Assembly: GCF_000282095.2 (NCBI RefSeq)
Contig: NZ_AKKC02000004.1
Span: 1,240,001 to 1,304,000 of the forward strand
Direction: 5' to 3'
DNA from: Rhizobium sp. CF080
GTDB taxonomy: Bacteria; Pseudomonadota; Alphaproteobacteria; Rhizobiales; Rhizobiaceae
Length of the DNA: 64,000 nt
A program made the translations under genes and the position numbers. Position 1 is the first letter of the stretch. Each line of letters opens with the position of its first letter. A model generated the notes under the pieces. It saw only the letters and a program-made list of their open reading frames with translations. It did not search any database and had not been told where the DNA came from. This document shows, one piece after another, positions 25,274 through 32,938 of this stretch.

Positions 25274-26446
25274 TCAACGGATTACGGTCAATTCGTCAGG
25301 CAAGGCTGTAAGCACTTCAGGCGCGCCCTCGGTAATGAGGAGCGTGTGCCCGACACCCATGGCAAGACCGGTATCGCTGTCACCGTTCATGACATGGTAG
25401 AACAGGGTCATGCCCGGCCGGCACTCGGTCGGATTGCCCGAATAGATCATCGGCGGGACGTCCATGCTGGTGGGCGCAAAGGTGCAGCCGACGGAATAAC
25501 CGGTCGCGCCGTAGCGGGCTCGCTTGTAACCAGCCCTGTCCAGGCCATCGGCGTAGATGTCGAAGATTTCGCCGAGCGTCGTGCCCGGGCGGGCGATATC
25601 GGTCATCTTCTGCAGGGTTTCGCGACCGACATCATACATCTTGCGATGCGCATCGGAGACCTCGCCAAACAGGATGGTCCACTCCGTCTTGACGTTGTAG
25701 CGGCGGTAGGCGACCGGATATTCGACGAGAATCTGGTCCTGCTCTTCGAGACGGCGCGGATCGGAAACACCGCGGCCATACACCGCGCGCGGACCGGAAT
25801 TGAAGAGCGGAGCATTCGGCGGCATGTCCGCGCCCTGCCCCAGGATCGAGGTCAGGTAAACGGCCTTCAGGTCACTGTCGAGGACGCCCGGACGGGCGGC
25901 GGCGATCACGGCGTTGAGGGAATCGTCGAGGATCTGCGCGGCGCGGCGCGTATAGTCGATTTCGGCGGGTGACTTGACGACGCGCAGCCAGCGGATCAGG
26001 TGCCTATCATCTTCCAGGCGGCACCAGTCACCGATCGTCTGTTGAGTGCGCCAAAGGTTCCAGCCGGTAAGGCCATGCGTGTTCAATTCGATGGCGATGC
26101 GCGCGCCACCGAGGCCCAGCTCTTCAAGGATGACCTTCACATCGGCCGCCGGATTGGCATCCTCGGCATCCCACCAGATGCGGATGTTCTCGATGATGCT
26201 CGTCTGCTTCGCCTGGACCAGATCGGGGCGGCGCGTCAGGAGAACGGGCTTGCGGCCGTCGGTCGGCACGACCATGCATTGGTAATAAACGAAGCCGCCG
26301 GTGTCGTAACCGGTGAGCCAGTACATGCTCTCCTGGGCAAAAACCAGCATCGCCTCGACACCGCGCGCAGCGAGCTCCGCCCGCAACCGATCCTGCCTCT
26401 GGAGGTGCTCCTCCCGGCTGAAGGGCAAATTGGGCTCAAACGTCAT
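25274..26446 (-). CDS. M24-family creatinase-fold hydrolase lacking metal ligands (paralogue 2)
   Basis: A 390-residue cytoplasmic protein, close paralogue of the one at 17752-18963 (shared VFAQESMYWLTGYDT, NSGPRAVYGRG, CTFAPTSMDVPPMIYSGNP). The five metal positions of PepP are again replaced: E (ILVEYP), K (YNVKTEW), Y (GYSVGC), H (LFYHVM) and G (GVGHTL). It is probably first in the minus-strand operon with the peptide-type transporter. Start is ATG 26446; a GTG at 26452 sits closer to the strong AGGAGG site and could be used. The candidate operator TGGTATACCA is 58 bp upstream. Likely a metal-independent C-N hydrolase of the creatinase/ectoine-hydrolase kind; substrate unknown. Confidence 0.88.
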   Translation of the reverse strand: MTFEPNLPFSREEHLQRQDRLRAELAARGVEAMLVFAQESMYWLTGYDTGGFVYYQCMVVPTDGRKPVLLTRRPDLVQAKQTSIIENIRIWWDAEDANPAADVKVILEELGLGGARIAIELNTHGLTGWNLWRTQQTIGDWCRLEDDRHLIRWLRVVKSPAEIDYTRRAAQILDDSLNAVIAAARPGVLDSDLKAVYLTSILGQGADMPPNAPLFNSGPRAVYGRGVSDPRRLEEQDQILVEYPVAYRRYNVKTEWTILFGEVSDAHRKMYDVGRETLQKMTDIARPGTTLGEIFDIYADGLDRAGYKRARYGATGYSVGCTFAPTSMDVPPMIYSGNPTECRPGMTLFYHVMNGDSDTGLAMGVGHTLLITEGAPEVLTALPDELTVIR

Positions 26447-26503
26447 CGTCACGTTACCTCCTGGCAAGCCTGCGGAAGCTGGCTGTTGCGTGACAGTAAA
26501 GTT

Positions 26504-26513
26504 TGGTATACCA
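26504..26513. promoter_or_regulatory. Palindrome TGGTATACCA, candidate FCD/GntR operator (copy 1)
   Basis: Perfect 10-bp palindrome in the divergent region between the M24 gene (minus) and the gntR gene (plus). The same 10 bases recur at 32178-32187 in the other divergent region of this island. TGGT-nn-ACCA is the type of half-site arrangement bound by FadR/FCD regulators. The link to the regulator at 26687 is inference. Confidence 0.6.
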
Positions 26514-26686
26514 CTCGTCAACCAGAGGAATACAAATATTTCTGAACGCTTGAACGGCGCCGGATCGGGGGTTTTGGCGCGAGTTCAGCACCCTTTCAAG
26601 GGCACCGGGATGACAACGGGCGGTTCATATGGCACCACACAATTCTATCCGCCGGCGCGGCCCGAACGGGAGGGAAATTTAAGAAT

Positions 26687-27346
26687 ATGCTGATGGAAAC
26701 GGATAAGCGGCTGGCCCTCCAGGCCTATGAGCAGATTCTGAACCTGATCCTTTCAGGCCAGGCGGAGCCGGGCGTGATGGTGACGGAGCGGCGCCTCGCA
26801 GACACGCTCAACATGTCGCGCACCCCTATTCGTGACGCGCTCTTGATGCTCGAGGGCGAGGGCCTGCTTATCCGTCAGGGGAGCCGTGGCCTGCAGGTCA
26901 AGCAGACGCGCGTCGAAGATTACATGGATGCGCTGCAGGTGCGCCAGATGCTCGAGCCGGAAGCCGCCCGACTCGCCGCAGGTCGCATGCCGGCTGACGA
27001 ACTCGACCAGTTGCGTGAAGCACTCAACGCGCTGATCGACGATGCCCGGCATGGAAAAACCAAGCCCGAGCGCGCCTCGGTCCGCGATGTCGACGATCGG
27101 CTGCATGGGGGCATTGGCGACGCCGCCGGCAACCCCCAGCTCGCCCAGATTATCCGCACGCTGCGCCGGCAGACCCAGATCTTCGACCTGAGAAGCGTGC
27201 CCGAACGTCTGGAAAGCACCTGCCAGGAGCACCTCGACATCGTCGGCGCCCTACGGGACGGACGCGGCGACGACGCGGCGAAGGCCATGCGCCAGCACCT
27301 TGATCATGTCAGGGACAGCATCATCCGGAGACTGACCCGCGCATGA
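26687..27346 (+). CDS. GntR family transcriptional regulator, FCD subfamily
   Basis: A 219-residue DNA-binding regulator. Winged helix about residues 8-75 (ERRLADTLNMSRTPIRDALLMLEGEG), FCD domain about 80-215 with the expected metal-ligand residues in RDVDDRLHGGIGD (Asp/His), CQEHLDIV and MRQHLDHVRD. It heads a plus-strand operon (the next gene overlaps by 4 bp) and faces the minus-strand transporter operon, so it is the natural local regulator of the island. Two copies of TGGTATACCA in the flanking divergent promoters are the likely binding sites. AGGGAAA-type site upstream. Effector unknown. Confidence 0.94.
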   Translation: MLMETDKRLALQAYEQILNLILSGQAEPGVMVTERRLADTLNMSRTPIRDALLMLEGEGLLIRQGSRGLQVKQTRVEDYMDALQVRQMLEPEAARLAAGRMPADELDQLREALNALIDDARHGKTKPERASVRDVDDRLHGGIGDAAGNPQLAQIIRTLRRQTQIFDLRSVPERLESTCQEHLDIVGALRDGRGDDAAKAMRQHLDHVRDSIIRRLTRA

Positions 27347-28656
27347 GCATTCCATCCAAAGGCGCGCGGCCGACACATCCGGAACCCGGCAATCTCGCGC
27401 CGGTCGACATTGGCCTTGCCGAGCGGCTGTTCGATGAGTTGCGACGCCGCACCGGCACCAATCGCGGCATTACTCGCACCTCCTATGGGCTCGGTGAGCA
27501 GATCGCCCATGACATGGTGAGGCGGGAGGCCCGCAAGCTCGGCCTCGAGATCACCACCGACGCCGCCTGCAACCTCTACATGACGATGAAGGGTCGCGAG
27601 GAAGGCCCCGCGATCTTCATCGGCTCGCATATCGATTCCGTGCCGATGGGCGGCAATTTCGATGGCGCTGCCGGCGTGTTGCTGGCATTGTCCGTGCTGT
27701 CCGGCTATGCGCGCGCCGGCATACGCCCGCCGCAGGACGTTACTGTCATGGCCATTCGCGCCGAAGAAAGCACCTGGTTCGGCGCATCTTATATCGGAAG
27801 CCGGGCGGCCTTCGGACTGCTCACGGCCGAAGAGCTGGACAAGGTCAGGCGCTCGTCGGACCAGATACCGCTCGGTGCCGCGATCGACGCCGCTGGTGGC
27901 GACGCCGCCTTCCTGCGCTCCGGCCAATCTTTCCTCGACCCGAGCCGGATCGCGATGTTCATCGAACCGCATATCGAGCAGGGCCCCGTTCTCGTGGAAC
28001 GGGCCATACCGCTCGGTATCGTCACCGGCATTCGCGGCTCCTTTCGGTACCGGGAAGCGAAATGCGTCGGCGTTTACGCGCATTCCGGCGCGACGCCACG
28101 GGAGTACCGGCAGGATGCCGTGCGTGCCGCCGCCACGCTGGTGGTCGAACTTGACAAGGCCTGGGACCGACTGAAGGGTGAAGGCGCCGACCTCGTGGTC
28201 ACGTTCGGCCAGTTCTTCACCGATCCGTCCGAAGCCGCCTTCAGCAAGATCGCCGGCAGACTGAGCTTTGCGCTCGACATCCGCAGCCAGGAGGCCGAAA
28301 CTCTGGAACGCATGAAGGCGATCGTTGCGGAGACGATCGCACGGATCGAGGCGGAGCATCATGTTCGCTTCGAACTCGGCCGCCTGACAGGCAGCACTGC
28401 TGCAATCATGGACACACACATCGTCAACAGCCTTTCGGCGCTGGCGAAGGAATACGGGATCGAAACCGAAACGATGGCCTGTGGCGCGGGACACGATGCA
28501 GCCGTTTTCGCCGGCGCCGGCGTGCCGACCGGCATGGTCTTCATCCGCAATGCCAATGGCAGCCACAATCCCGACGAGCACATGGACATGGCGGATTTCA
28601 CCCAGGCCGCAAGGCTGGTATCGGCACTCTGCCTCGCTCCTCCGTCAAGGGCCTGA
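27343..28656 (+). CDS. M20-family amidohydrolase (N-carbamoyl-L-amino acid hydrolase/allantoate amidohydrolase type)
   Basis: A 437-residue metal-dependent hydrolase of the hydantoinase/carbamoylase branch. The dinuclear site is intact: GSHIDSVPMGGNFDGAAG (His, bridging Asp), RAEES (Glu pair), EPHIEQGPVL (His) and a C-terminal SHNPDEH (His), together with GAGHDA. Such enzymes remove a carbamoyl or ureido group (or a related N-acyl/amide group) from an amino acid. This contrasts with the other M20 protein of the island, which lost one metal site. Its start overlaps the gntR stop by 4 bp (ATGA) and the dehydrogenase gene follows after 2 bp. Family is clear; substrate open. Confidence 0.9.
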   Translation: MSIPSKGARPTHPEPGNLAPVDIGLAERLFDELRRRTGTNRGITRTSYGLGEQIAHDMVRREARKLGLEITTDAACNLYMTMKGREEGPAIFIGSHIDSVPMGGNFDGAAGVLLALSVLSGYARAGIRPPQDVTVMAIRAEESTWFGASYIGSRAAFGLLTAEELDKVRRSSDQIPLGAAIDAAGGDAAFLRSGQSFLDPSRIAMFIEPHIEQGPVLVERAIPLGIVTGIRGSFRYREAKCVGVYAHSGATPREYRQDAVRAAATLVVELDKAWDRLKGEGADLVVTFGQFFTDPSEAAFSKIAGRLSFALDIRSQEAETLERMKAIVAETIARIEAEHHVRFELGRLTGSTAAIMDTHIVNSLSALAKEYGIETETMACGAGHDAAVFAGAGVPTGMVFIRNANGSHNPDEHMDMADFTQAARLVSALCLAPPSRA

Positions 28657-28658
28657 CG

Positions 28659-29597
28659 ATGGCGGAAGCACGCTGCGAGTGCCTGATCATACAGCCCATC
28701 TCCCTGGCTGCCGTCAAACTGCTGGAGGACAAAGGCCTTCGGGTCCATATCGCCAAGGACACCAACCTTGACACACTGCGTCCGCATCTCGCCCATGCGC
28801 GCGCCGTGATCACGCGCAATCATGGCCTGTCAGCAGAGGAAATTGCCGCTGCGCCCAATCTCAAGGTGGTGGGCGTTCACGGGACCGGTACCGAAAAGGT
28901 TCACAAGCTATCGCTCGCCAGCCGCAATATCCCGCTGGTCAGTACGCCGGGCGCGAATGCGCAGTCCGTCGCGGAACTGACAATTGCCCTGATGCTGACC
29001 TGTTCGCGGTCGCTGCTCCAGGCGGATGAAGCCTCGCGCACGGGCGATCATCATTTTCGCCAGGCACATCGCACGTTCGAGCTTTCGGGCCGGCGGCTCG
29101 GGCTGATTGGTTACGGGCATATTTCCCGGCGCGTGGCGCGCTTCGCCATGGCGATCGGCATGGAGGTCGCCGTGTTCTCGCGCTCCACGTCCGCCGAAGA
29201 TCTCGCAGCGGACGGTGTCATGGCCTGCCCGGATATCGACCGTTTGTGCGCATGGGCCGATGTCGTTTCGCTGCATGGGGTGCCGGATGGACGGCCTGTC
29301 ATCGATGCGCGGCGGCTGGGGCTGATCGGCCGGAACGGATATCTGATCAACACGGCCCGTGGGGCGCTCGTCGACGAGCCGGCGCTTGTCGCGGCGCTGA
29401 AAGACGGCACCATCGCTGGCGCTGGCCTCGATGTCTTGACGATCGAGCCCATTACTTCCGACAATCCGCTGCTAGACTGCCCCAACCTGGTCCTGACGCC
29501 CCATATCGGTGGATCGACAGTGGAAGCGCTGGAAAAGACAGGCTGGGAAGTGGCAACAAAGGTTCTCGCAGAAATTGAACGTATCGACGCGGTCTAG
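28659..29597 (+). CDS. D-isomer-specific 2-hydroxyacid dehydrogenase family protein
   Basis: A 312-residue NAD(P)-dependent oxidoreductase. Catalytic triad is intact: Arg234 (NTARGALVDE), Glu263 (DVLTIEP) and His282 (TPHIGGST). The nucleotide-binding loop reads LGLIGYGHISRRVA (about 147-160), where the last Gly of the GxGxxG pattern is Ser. Members reduce 2-oxoacids to D-2-hydroxyacids or the reverse. It sits between the carbamoylase-type gene and pxpB in one operon, suggesting that one product of the island's pathway is a 2-oxo or 2-hydroxy acid. Full length for the family. Confidence 0.9.
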   Translation: MAEARCECLIIQPISLAAVKLLEDKGLRVHIAKDTNLDTLRPHLAHARAVITRNHGLSAEEIAAAPNLKVVGVHGTGTEKVHKLSLASRNIPLVSTPGANAQSVAELTIALMLTCSRSLLQADEASRTGDHHFRQAHRTFELSGRRLGLIGYGHISRRVARFAMAIGMEVAVFSRSTSAEDLAADGVMACPDIDRLCAWADVVSLHGVPDGRPVIDARRLGLIGRNGYLINTARGALVDEPALVAALKDGTIAGAGLDVLTIEPITSDNPLLDCPNLVLTPHIGGSTVEALEKTGWEVATKVLAEIERIDAV

Positions 29598-29609
29598 GGG
29601 TTCAAGGCG

Positions 29610-30350
29610 TTGACGAGATCCGATGGCGCAATATCGTATCCACGCATCGTCCGCAGCGGCGACCAGGCCGTGAGCATCGAGTTCTCGGACTCCGTCAGCG
29701 AGAGCGCAAATCGTCAGGTGCTGACACTTGACGCATCGATTTCGGCACATCCCATAGCTGGCGTGCTTGAAACGATACCGACCTATCGTTCGTTGGCGGT
29801 TGTTTACGACCCTCGCCAGGCCCGTGGTTCTGCGATTGGAGAAGAGCTGATCCGGCGTTCGGTATCAGCGGAGAGTGGCGAACTGCCGGCTGGGCGGCTG
29901 TTTGAGTTTCCTGTGCTCTACGGCGGCGAGCATGCCTCCGATCTCGATGAGCTCGCCAAAATCAAGAACATCTCCGTGGACGAGGTGATCGATCTGCACG
30001 CAGCCGCAGAATACCGCGTCTACATGATCGGCTTTGCACCCGGTTTCGCCTATCTGGGTGGCCTGCCGGAGATCCTGCACACGCCGCGGCTCGGGATTCC
30101 CAGGCAGAGGATCGAAGCTGGCGCGATCGGTATCGGAGGCCAGCAGTCGAGCATCAATTCGGTGCCCGGGCCGAGCGGCTGGCGGTTTGTCGGCCGCACG
30201 CCTTACAGGCTTTTCGATCCCAATCGGCACGAGCCTTTTCTGCTGAAAGCCGGTGACCGGATACGCTTCCTGAGAATCGACGCCGAAGAAGCAGGACATC
30301 TGGACGACCGCGTTGCGCGCGGCGAACTCGACATTCGGGAAATCGCCTGA
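29610..30350 (+). CDS. pxpB: 5-oxoprolinase subunit PxpB
   Basis: A 246-residue protein of the KipI/PxpB (carboxyltransferase domain subunit 1) family. Hallmarks: SGDQAVSIEFSD near the N-terminus, HPIAGVLETIPTYRSLAVVYDP (family-specific strand region), LHAAAEYRVYMIGFAPGFAYLGG, PRLGIPRQRIEAGAIGIGG and PSGWRFVGRTP. With PxpA and PxpC it forms the ATP-dependent enzyme that opens 5-oxoproline (pyroglutamate) to glutamate. The start is TTG at 29610 with AGGGG upstream. It overlaps pxpC by one base (TGATG). Confident family call. Confidence 0.92.
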   Translation: MTRSDGAISYPRIVRSGDQAVSIEFSDSVSESANRQVLTLDASISAHPIAGVLETIPTYRSLAVVYDPRQARGSAIGEELIRRSVSAESGELPAGRLFEFPVLYGGEHASDLDELAKIKNISVDEVIDLHAAAEYRVYMIGFAPGFAYLGGLPEILHTPRLGIPRQRIEAGAIGIGGQQSSINSVPGPSGWRFVGRTPYRLFDPNRHEPFLLKAGDRIRFLRIDAEEAGHLDDRVARGELDIREIA

Positions 30351-31312
30351 TGAGCCCCCGTCTCTCGATTGTCCGCCATGGACCGCTGATGACGGTTCAA
30401 GATCAAGGGCGCTATGGATATCGGTCGCGCGGGGTTTCCACATCGGGCGCGATGGACCGCGACGCCTATGCGATTGCCAATGCACTTGCCGGCAATAAAC
30501 CCGGAGCAGCCGCCATCGAATTTGGCCTCATCGGCGGCTCGATGACAACAGACAAAGATGTGCTGGTCGCCGTGACGGGCGGAAACTGCAAGATCGAAAT
30601 AGCCGGAAAGCCGGTGGCGGCCTGGGAAAGTCATATCCTGCAGGCCGGCGAGACGTTGACGGTCGGCGCCCTGCAAGGCGCCGTTTGGGGTTACATCGCC
30701 GTTTCGGGCGGCATCGCCACCTCGCCCATGCTGGGCAGCCGATCGACGCATCTGCGAACCGGTGTTGGCGGAATGGACGGCAGGACACTCACGGCCGGGG
30801 ACGTCCTGCCGCTCGGCGAACCCGACATGCTGACACCCCTTGTCCTGGGGCAGCCGTATTTCCGACGACCCCATCCGATCCTCGTCGTGCCCGGGCCCCA
30901 GAATGACTATTTCGAGGAAGCCGTATGGAGGGATTTTCTGACACGACCTTTCCAGGTGACGACATCGCGTGATCGGATGGCGATGGTGCTCAACGGCCCT
31001 CCGCTTCGGGCTTTCAAGGGCCACGACATCGTCTCGGATGCGACCGTCGTCGGTTCGATCCAGGTCCCCGGATCCGGAAAGCCCATCGTCCTCACGGCGG
31101 ATGCGCAGACGACCGGCGGTTATCCCAAGATCGCGACGGTTGCCTCCTTCGATCTCGCTCGCCTCACCCAAATGCCCAGCAGCCAGAATTTTGCATTCCG
31201 AGCGATTTCGCCGGATACTGCTGAGGAACTTTTCATCGCCGCGCAGGAGCGCCTTGAGGCGGTCCTTGGCAGCGTTTGCTCGAAAACGAAAAAACGATTC
31301 TGGGAACCATAG
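30350..31312 (+). CDS. pxpC: 5-oxoprolinase subunit PxpC
   Basis: A 320-residue protein of the KipA/PxpC (carboxyltransferase domain subunit 2) family. Diagnostic segments: MTVQDQGRYGYRSRGVSTSGAMD (residues about 14-36), NKPGAAAIEFGLIGG, AVSGGIATSPMLGSRST, and RMAMVLNGPPL followed by QVPGSGKPIVLTADAQTTGGYPKIA-type sequence. It completes the PxpB/PxpC pair that works with PxpA to hydrolyse 5-oxoproline using ATP. It is the last gene of the plus-strand operon and converges on pxpA with only 10 bp between the stop codons. Confidence 0.93.
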   Translation: MSPRLSIVRHGPLMTVQDQGRYGYRSRGVSTSGAMDRDAYAIANALAGNKPGAAAIEFGLIGGSMTTDKDVLVAVTGGNCKIEIAGKPVAAWESHILQAGETLTVGALQGAVWGYIAVSGGIATSPMLGSRSTHLRTGVGGMDGRTLTAGDVLPLGEPDMLTPLVLGQPYFRRPHPILVVPGPQNDYFEEAVWRDFLTRPFQVTTSRDRMAMVLNGPPLRAFKGHDIVSDATVVGSIQVPGSGKPIVLTADAQTTGGYPKIATVASFDLARLTQMPSSQNFAFRAISPDTAEELFIAAQERLEAVLGSVCSKTKKRFWEP

Positions 31313-31322
31313 GATGGGCGGC

Positions 31323-32093
31323 TCAACTTGCCTTGGCGACACCCGATGTGATCGTCCAGCCGGCCTCTTCCAATCCCGTGCGCAACTGCCTCGCCATCGA
31401 AACGGCACCGGGCGTATCGCCATGCACGCAGATCGAGCCGATCGGCACCTCCAGACGTTTGCCGTAGGTGGACGTAAGGCAGCCTTCCGAAACCATCGTC
31501 ATGACCCGCTGAAGCGCCGCACCGGCGTCGTGAATGACTGAACCCGGCTCCGAACGCGGCGAGAGATTGAATGTGTCGGCATATGTCCGGTCGGCGTAGA
31601 TCTCGTTGATCGGCGTCAGGCCGAGCGTCTCGGCGGCGCGAGCCGTCGCAGTGCCTGGCATGACCATGAATGCCAGGTCGGGATCGACCGCGCGGATCGC
31701 CCGACCGACGGCCAGCGCCATGGCGTCCTCATCGGCGCAGACGTTGCCGAGCGCGCCATGGGTCTTCACATGCGTCATCGGATAACCTTCAAGTGCGCAG
31801 ATCGCGGCCATCGCGCCGACCTGGTAGGCGACCAGCGATTCGACCTCGGCGACAGTTAGCCCCGGAATGCGCCGGCGGCCGAAACCGATCAGGTCCTGAT
31901 AACCGGGATGGGCACCCACGGCGACGCCGCGGTCCCGAGCGAGGCGCACCGTCGCGCGCATGATGTCCGGGTCCCCCGCGTGGAACCCGCAGGCAATGTT
32001 TGCCGTGCTGACGATATCGAGCATCGCGGCATCATCACCCATGGTCCATGGGCCGAAACCTTCACCGAGGTCGGAGTTGAGATCGATCCGCAT
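31323..32093 (-). CDS. pxpA: 5-oxoprolinase subunit PxpA (LamB/YcsF family)
   Basis: A 256-residue protein of the LamB/YcsF family. Signature segments: LNSDLGEGFGPW (residues 5-16), NIACGFHAGDP, GAHPGYQDLIGFGRR, THVKTHGALGN and a C-terminal ICVHGDTPGAV. PxpA is the catalytic amidohydrolase-like part of 5-oxoprolinase. In most genomes pxpA is co-transcribed with pxpB and pxpC; here it is on the opposite strand, convergent with pxpC, and its promoter lies in the divergent region holding the second TGGTATACCA palindrome, 85 bp before its start. Confidence 0.94.
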   Translation of the reverse strand: MRIDLNSDLGEGFGPWTMGDDAAMLDIVSTANIACGFHAGDPDIMRATVRLARDRGVAVGAHPGYQDLIGFGRRRIPGLTVAEVESLVAYQVGAMAAICALEGYPMTHVKTHGALGNVCADEDAMALAVGRAIRAVDPDLAFMVMPGTATARAAETLGLTPINEIYADRTYADTFNLSPRSEPGSVIHDAGAALQRVMTMVSEGCLTSTYGKRLEVPIGSICVHGDTPGAVSMARQLRTGLEEAGWTITSGVAKAS

Positions 32094-32177
32094 GAAGCCT
32101 CCTTCTGATTTTGCACCTCCTGCATAGCAGACCGGTGACGGATTGCCACGAAATCATGATTGCGCCGCGAACACCAG

Positions 32178-32187
32178 TGGTATACCA
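32178..32187. promoter_or_regulatory. Palindrome TGGTATACCA, candidate FCD/GntR operator (copy 2)
   Basis: Second copy of the 10-bp palindrome, between pxpA (minus) and the amidotransferase gene (plus, ATG 33 bp downstream). Flanking CCA and TGG extend the symmetry by another arm. Its match to the copy at 26504-26513 ties the satellite genes to the same regulator. Function is inferred. Confidence 0.6.
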
Positions 32188-32219
32188 ATGGTGCGCAAAA
32201 ATCGAAAGCGGTGAATGAC

Positions 32220-32921
32220 ATGGCGGGACGCCTTCTTTATCTCGGCAACGGACGCAAGTTTCAGTCGGTTGCCAAGCTCGACGACAGGTTTGAAACCTGG
32301 GGCCTCAAGGTCGACAGATACTGGGCCTATGATGGCCATTTTCCATCTTCCCTGAAGGGATATGACGGCATCTTCCTGTCGGGCAGCCCGCACGGCGCCT
32401 ACGAGGATGTACCCTTCATTTTGCGCGAGCACGAACTGATCCAGGAAGCCGCAGCCCAGCAAATTCCGATGCTCGGCATCTGCTTCGGCAGCCAGATCCT
32501 GGGTTCGGCACTGTGCGGCCGCGACCAGGTGTTCCGTCGTTCCACTTGCGAAATCGGCTACAAGAACCTGCCTCTGACGGAGGCTGCGAAGATCGACAAG
32601 CTTGCCCATGATCTGGTGGACAGCGTCCACATGTTCGTCTGGCACAATGACGAGGTGCGGGCGAGCCATCCCGACATGACCATTCTGGCCTATTCCGACG
32701 ACTGCCCGAACCAGATCTGGCGTTACAAGGACGCCGATATCTGGGGCATCCAGGGACACCCGGAGGTCACCAGGGCCCAGGCGATCGTCTGGTTCGAGGA
32801 AAACCGTGAACGCATGGAGAAGGACGGCGCCAGTATCGACGACCTGAAGGAGCAGGCCCATGAAGCGGCGGAGGCGAAGACCATGCTCACTCGCTTCGCC
32901 GAGCTGGTCCAGAACGGTTGA
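32220..32921 (+). CDS. Class I glutamine amidotransferase (GuaA-type GATase domain) protein
   Basis: A 233-residue stand-alone GATase1 protein. The catalytic triad is present: Cys88 (GICFGSQ), His180 and Glu182 (GHPEV); the oxyanion strand is FLSGSPHG. Such proteins hydrolyse a gamma-glutamyl amide bond; stand-alone forms include gamma-glutamyl-compound hydrolases as well as synthase subunits. No synthase partner is adjacent, so a hydrolase acting on a gamma-glutamyl product of the island's substrate is possible. The ATG at 32220 is preferred over upstream in-frame starts, which would cover the operator palindrome. It is followed by the third M24 gene. Confidence 0.85.
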   Translation: MAGRLLYLGNGRKFQSVAKLDDRFETWGLKVDRYWAYDGHFPSSLKGYDGIFLSGSPHGAYEDVPFILREHELIQEAAAQQIPMLGICFGSQILGSALCGRDQVFRRSTCEIGYKNLPLTEAAKIDKLAHDLVDSVHMFVWHNDEVRASHPDMTILAYSDDCPNQIWRYKDADIWGIQGHPEVTRAQAIVWFEENRERMEKDGASIDDLKEQAHEAAEAKTMLTRFAELVQNG

Positions 32922-32938
32922 TAAAGGGAAATCCGGAT

